DNA of 64,000 bases from Cladorhizidae sp. MBARI D1340-BT2 (taxonomy: Eukaryota > Porifera > Demospongiae > Poecilosclerida > Cladorhizidae), in the NCBI GenBank assembly GCA_028752905.1, contig JAQNBH010000011.1, forward strand, positions 29,457,017 through 29,521,016, read 5' to 3'. Each line of letters starts with the position of its first letter. Positions within the stretch are counted from its first letter, which is position 1. Positions 58,795 to 64,000 of this stretch are shown here, one piece after another. A model generated the notes under the pieces. That model was not told the origin of the DNA. It did not search any database and worked only from the letters and a program-made list of their open reading frames with translations. The translations under genes and the position numbers were made by a program.

Positions 58795-58846
58795 TACAGA
58801 TTTTTTGGGGGGGCTGAAGTGGGCTCTTTTCTCAGATTGTATCACA
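58795..58846 (+). repeat. Right terminal inverted repeat (copy 4)
   Basis: Outer end ACA at 58844-58846, followed by TATA. Partner of 51826-51880. Confidence 0.65.
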
Positions 58847-59035
58847 TATACTTGTCTTGCATTTTTTTAAACTTCTTGTCATGAATGTCTCCCTGTTCTG
58901 AACATGACTGGCTACCGTGTTATTATAAAATCTCTCCATGTGTCTCTGAATACAGAGCCAGCTAAGGAAATGTGGTCAATATCTACATACACAAAGTACT
59001 ATAAATCTGGAAAATTCATGTTTACAATAATCTAC

Positions 59036-59210
59036 AATAATCTTCTCATAATCAACTTGAAATTGTATTCTCTCGATGTTTCGACTATATGCTCTAGCCT
59101 TCATTGAGATGCTAAGACTCGTATGAGCCTGCTATATACCGGTAGCTAGCAATCCACCACATACTACAAAATCACAATTTGGCACGCGCGTCTAGCACGT
59201 TAACCAGATG
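59036..59210 (-). repeat. Penelope-like dispersed repeat (copy C)
   Basis: Same family as 9497-9605 and 20311-20480. The hammerhead-like core (about 59070-59108) keeps the stem and CGAAAC, but the first box has lost bases (CTCAATGA for CTGATGA). Confidence 0.5.
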
Positions 59211-59767
59211 TGGAAAGAAAAAAGAGAATTTTTTATTTTAAATAATAAACTAATAGTAACAATTAAATAAATAAATAACCCAAAAATATAAAGAATAATA
59301 ATAATAATAAATTAATTAATTAATGTGAATCTGGAGATATTTATGCGGGCATTCAGGTTTTTGAGGTTCCCTCCACTCGTAACTCGGGTAACTTGGCTAT
59401 AGTTATACTTGTAAAATTTTTTTTGTATCAACAGAGATCACAAAGAGAGACCTATATTTTGAGCTAATATCAAGTCCATACCATGAAGTTTACGGAATCT
59501 ATGGAGTTATAAAGTGGTAAACACAAGAAGAAAAAAGGGGGAAAATACATGTGGGTCACTCTCCCCCCCAAAAATGCAACTGTCCTTCCTTAACAGCAGT
59601 TAGCTAATTAAGCGTAAACAATCGTTTCTTTCGAGCATACGGAATGCAACCAAGGTTAATGAGAGGCGGAGCTTGCAGTTATAGCAGCGCGAGCACGTCT
59701 TGGCCTGAGCTGAAACTGTGAGCAGCTTGCGATCTGATAGAACATATCTAAAGTCCAAACAGCAATG
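59211..59767. other. AT-rich spacer
   Basis: Short TAA runs (59290-59325) and no supported gene. The minus frame at 59856-59656 overlaps the Merlin remnant antisense and is a shadow. Confidence 0.4.
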
Positions 59768-60462
59768 TGGACATAATTGGCTGAATCAGAAATAGGAGGG
59801 GAGAAGGTGCCCAGACAGAAACTGCCGGAAGAAGCGGTCCATTCGTCATGCTTCATGGTTTGAAGGCAGTCACCTATCGCTGGAGAAGATCCTAGAGATC
59901 ACCTATCTGTGAGCAGAGGAAATCCAGGAGATTAAGATTAGGAAGTGGGTTGAGATTGCTGAACACACAGGTGTTGAGACTGCTGCCACTTCCTACGAGA
60001 GATAGGGCTAGGCTAGGGCTATAATAAGGCTAGGGCTATAATAGTAATAATTAAATCCATTATGTTTCATTGCCCTTACTCTTTACAAGTATGTGTCCAA
60101 TATCATGACAGTCATCCTGACATGCTTGGAGGTCCGGGCACTGTTGTTGAAAGTGACGAAGCAAAAGGAAATATAATAGTAGCCGAATCACGAATGGGAA
60201 GTGGGTCTAGGAGGAATAGAACGTAGCACCGATAAAGTGTTTCTTGCTGTTGTGCCTTGCTGTGATGCCAACACGCTCATCCTTGTAATCCAGAGGTATT
60301 TGCTTCCTGGCACAGAGATTCATACAGATGAGTGGAGAGCCTATACGAGTCTCAATCAAGTTGGATATACACACCTTACGGTAAACCATTCCCAGCATTT
60401 TGTTGATCCTGTCACAGGTGCATACAAAGAGACTCCATTTGCACATATTATTAATCGATGCA
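59768..60462 (+). pseudogene. Merlin-type (ISXO2/IS1016-like) transposase remnant
   Basis: Plus-strand pieces in order: CGHNWLNQK, a TAG, then GRRCPDRNCRKKRSIRHASW and FEGSHLSLEKILEITYL, a TGA, and KWVEIAEHTGVETAATSYER. After an insertion of GGGCTA-type repeats come VCVQYHDSHPDMLGGPGT and VVESDEAK (first catalytic D). After a shift at about 60198 follow GGIERSTDKVFLAVV, EIHTDEWRAY (second D) and VNHSQHFVDPVTGAYKE. The expected glutamate region after VDP.TG is replaced by the 29-bp minisatellite. These are the zinc ribbon and DDE motifs of the ISXO2-like/Merlin family. Dead copy. Confidence 0.8.
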
Positions 60463-63400
60463 ACCTAGGTATACCCATGTAGTTGATGCAACCTAGGTAT
60501 ACCCAGGCAGCTGATACAATCTAGGTATACACAGGCAGTTGATGCAACCTAGGTATACCCAGGTAACTGATTCATCAACTAGATATAACCAGGCAGTTGA
60601 TGCAACCTATGTATGCCCAGGCAGCTGATACAATCTAGGTATACCCAGGCAGTTGATGCAACCTAGGTATACACAGGCAGCTGATACAATCTAGGCAATT
60701 GATGCAATCTAGGTATACCCAGGCAGCTGATACAACCTAGGTATACTCAGACAGTTGATGCAACCTAGGTGTAAAGAGACAGTTGATTCAACCTAGGTAT
60801 AGCCAGGTAGTTGATGCATCCTAGGTTTACCCGGGCAGTTGATGCAACCTAGGTATAGCCAGGCAGTTGATGCAACCTAAATATAGCCAGGCAGTGAAAC
60901 AACCTAGGCTATACACAGGCAGTTGATGCAACCTCGGTATAGCCAGGCAGTTAATGCAACCTAGGTATACTCAGGCAGTTGATGCAATCTAGGTAAAACC
61001 AGGCAGTTGATGCATTCTAGGGATACCCAGGCAGTTGATGCAACTAGGTATACCTATGCAGCTGATGTAATTTAGGTATACCCAAGCAGTTGATGCAACC
61101 TAGGTATATCCAGGCATTTGATGCAACCTAGGTATACCCTGGCAGTTGATACAACCTAGGTATACCCAGGCAGTTGTTGCAAACTAGGTATAGCCAGGCA
61201 GTTTATGCAACCTAGGTATACCCAGGCAGTTGATGCAAACTATGTATAGTCAGGCACTTGATGCAACCTAAGTATAGCCAGGCAGTGATGCAACTTAGGT
61301 ACACCCAGGCAGTTGATGAAACCTAGGATACCCAGGCAGTTGAATCAACCTAGGTATACACAGGCAGTTGAAGCAACCTAGGTATACCCAGGCAGTTGAT
61401 GCAACCTACGTATACCCAGGCAGCTGATTCAACCTAGGTATACCCTTGCAGTTGATGCAACCTAGGTATACCCAGGCAGCTGATACAATCTAGGTATACC
61501 CAGGCAGTTGATGCAACCTAGGTAAACCTAGGAAGCTGAATCATCAACCTAGGTATACCCAGGCAGTTGATGCAACTTATGTATGCCCAGGCAGCTGATA
61601 CAATCTAGGTATACCCAGGCAGTTGATGCAACCTAGGTATACACAGGCAGCTGATACAATCTAGGTATACCCAGGAAATTGATGCAATCTAGGTATACCC
61701 AGGCAGCTGATACAACCTAGGTATACCCAGGCAGATGATACAACCTAGGTATACCAAGGCAGCTGATTCAATCTAGGTATACCCAGGCAGTTGATGCAAC
61801 TTAGATATACTCAGGCAGTTGGTGCAACCTAGGTATACCCAGACAGTTGATGCAACCAAGGTATATACAGGCAGTTGATCCAACCTGGGTATATCCAGTC
61901 AGTTGATGCAACCTAGGTATACCCACGCAGCTGATGCAACCTAGATATAGCCAAGCAGTTGATACAACCTATGTATACCAGGCAGTTGATGCAACCTAGG
62001 TATATGCAGGTAGATGATGCAATTAGGTATACCCAAGCAGTGGATGCAACCTAGGTATACCCAGACAGCTGATGCAACATAGGTATACCCAGGCAGTTGA
62101 TGCAACCTAGGTATACCCAGGCAGCTGATGTAACCTAAGAATACACAGGCAATAGATGCAACCGAGGTATAGCCAGGCATCTGATGCATACTAGGTATAC
62201 TCAGGCAATTGATGCAACCTAGTTATACCCAGGCAGCTGATGCAACCTAAGTATACCTAGGAAGCTGATACAACCTAGGTATACTCAGACAGTTGATGCA
62301 ACCTAGGTATACCCAGGCAGCTGATACAATCTAGGTATACCCAGGCAATTGATGGAATCTAGGTATACCCAGGCAGCTGATACCACCTAGGTAGCTGATA
62401 CAACCTAGGTATACCCAGGCAGATAATACAATCTAGGTATACCCAGGCAATCCCTGGCAGTTGATTCAACCTAGGTATACCCAGGCAGATGATGCAACCT
62501 AGGTATACACAGGCAATTGATGCAACCTACGTATACCCAGGCAGCTGATGCAACCTAGGTATACCCATGCAGTTGATGCAACCTAGGTATACCCAAGCAG
62601 CTGATACAATCTAGGTATACCCATGCAGCTGATGCAACCTAGGTATAGCCAGGCAGTTGATACAACCTAGGTATACCAGGCAGTTGATGCAACCTAGATA
62701 TACTCAGGCAGTTGATGCAACCTAGGTATAGCCAGTCAATTGATGCAAACTAGGTATACCCAGGCGTTTGATGCAAGCAAGGTATACACAGGCAATTGAT
62801 GCAACCTAGGTATACCCACGTAGATGATGCAATTAGGCATACCCAAGCAGTGGATGCAACCTAGGTATTCCCAGACAGATGATGCAACATAGGTATACCC
62901 AGGCAGTTGATGCAACCTAGGTATACCCAGGCAGCTGATGTAACCTAAGTATACACAGGCAATGGATGCAACCTAGGTATAGCCAGGCAATTGATAGAAC
63001 CTAGGTATACCCAGGCAGTTGATGCAACCTAGATATACCCAGACAGCTGATGCAACATAGGTATACCCAGGCAGTTGATGCAACCTAGGTTTACCCAGGC
63101 AGCTGATGTATCCTAAGAATACACAGGCCATGGATGCAACCGAGTTATAGCCAGGCATTTGATGCATACTAGGTATACTCAGGCAATTGATGTAACCTAG
63201 GTATACCCAGGCAGCTGATGCAACCTAAGTATACCCAGGAAGCTGATACAACCTAGGTATACTCAGACAGTTGATGCAACCTAGGTATACCCAGGCAGCT
63301 GATACAATCAAGGTATACCCAGGCAATTGATGGAACCTAGGTATACCCAGGCAGCTGATACAACCTAGGTATACCCAGGCAGTTAATGCAAACTAGGTAT

Positions 63401-64000
63401 ACCAAGGCAGCTGATACAATCTAGGTATACCCAGGCAATTGATGCAATCTAGTTATACCCAGGCGACTGATGCAACCTAGATATAATCAGGCAGTCGATG
63501 CAACCTATGTATAACCAGACAGTTGATGCAACCAAGGTATACCCAGGCTGTTGATGCAACCTAGGTATACCCAGGCAGGTGATGCAACCTAGGTATACCC
63601 AGACAGCTGATGCAACATAGGTATACCCAGGCAGTTGATGCAACCTAGGTTTACCCAGGCAGCTGATGTAACCTAACAATATACAGGCAATGGATGCAAC
63701 CTAGGTATAGCCAGGCAGCTGATGCATACTAGTATACTCAGGCAATTGATGCAACCTAGGTATACCGTGGCAGCTGATGCAACCTAAGTATACCCAGGAA
63801 GCTGATACAACCTAGGTATATTCAGACAGTTGATGCAACCTAGGTATACCCAAGCAGTTGATGCAATCTAGGTATATCTAGGCAGTTGATGCAACATAGG
63901 TATACCCAGGCAGTTGATGCAACCTAGGTATACCCACCCAGGCAGCTGATGTAAACTAAGAATACACAGGCAATGGATGCAACCGAGGTATAGCCAGGCA
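60463..64000. repeat. 29-bp minisatellite, about 120 units, continuing past the window
   Basis: The unit reads CAGGCAGTTGATGCAACC then TAGGTATACCC; frequent variants are CAGCTGATACAATC and TAGCCAGG. Local higher-order structure: the rare block ending GATGCATACTAGGTATACTC recurs at 62183, 63161 and about 63721. 29 bp is not a multiple of three, so frames rotate and the apparent minus-strand proteins are artefacts. Confidence 0.94.

Larger units (their letters stand above)
51826..58846 (+). mobile_element. TIR-bounded DNA transposon of an unassigned family, split by an LTR retrotransposon
   Basis: The left end starts TGTACGATCTGAG, then AAAAGGGCCCACTTCGCCC and AAAAAATGATC. The right end, inverted, starts TGTGATACAATCTGAG, then AAAAGAGCCCACTTCAGCC and AAAAAATC. 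TATA flanks both ends (51822-51825; 58847-58850). Without the nested 5346-bp retroelement and its 5-bp target duplication the element is about 1670 bp. It holds, on the plus strand, the C-terminal end of the uncharacterised protein family whose N-terminus lies at 1-903 next to the same kind of terminus. Internally deleted, so non-autonomous. Confidence 0.62.

Noticed and set aside
60463..64000. CRISPR array (29-bp direct repeats); also the 34-bp arrays
   Set aside because: Repeats are head-to-tail without spacers, there are no cas genes, and the genome is eukaryotic.

Overview
This is a 64-kb piece of a repeat-dominated, AT-rich eukaryotic (animal-type) genome. A 72-bp GT-AG intron, stacked piggyBac, hAT, Merlin, Ty3/gypsy and Penelope-type remnants, and CTAGC-rich spacers suggest a marine invertebrate; a demosponge is my best guess, but no host gene settles it. 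I see no rRNA, tRNA, bacterial operon or CRISPR locus, and no convincing intact host gene. About half the window is tandem repeat.

Layout. 1-903 (minus): N-terminal fragment of an uncharacterised transposon-like protein, next to a transposon terminus at 1191-1247 that abuts a ~57-bp minisatellite (to 1855). 2341-5036: a 34-bp minisatellite with a 927-bp higher-order repeat. 5423-5483: a second terminus of the same family. 5823-8681 (minus): an old Ty3/gypsy pol remnant with integrase upstream of reverse transcriptase, split by an 865-bp TTAA-flanked MITE. 8682-9440 (minus): a broken piggyBac transposase, then a hammerhead-like Penelope motif. 9738-10840: long ATG/TAA/TTA microsatellites. 10840-16520: a degenerate 130-180-bp satellite split by a complete-ended 1.9-kb piggyBac element (13087-14972). 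16520-27060: mostly unassigned, with a duplicated ~510-bp segment, a possible membrane-segment exon, a 384-bp solo LTR (22190-22573) and a hAT element with TIRs and 8-bp target duplication (25338-26751). 27062-27735: a second, unrelated 34-bp minisatellite. 27739-51602: one 24-bp minisatellite of nearly 24 kb, with 2.1-2.3-kb and other higher-order repeats. 51826-58846: a TIR-bounded DNA transposon holding the C-terminal end of the same uncharacterised family as at 1-903; it is interrupted by a 5346-bp LTR retrotransposon with 440-bp LTRs, ATGTG target duplication and gag-PR-IN-RT-RH order (Gmr1-like). 59768-60462: Merlin (ISXO2/IS1016-like) transposase remnant, running into a 29-bp minisatellite that continues past the window end.

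Most promising system: a family of TIR-bounded elements (termini with GAAAAGGGCCCACTTCGC, TATA at the flanks) linked to both ends of a two-exon, cysteine-rich, DUF7869-like protein, which suggests that this widespread uncharacterised family is carried by a DNA transposon. The two Gmr1-order retroelements of different age and the 24-kb array are the other notable points. Several one-base frameshifts could be assembly errors as well as real decay.
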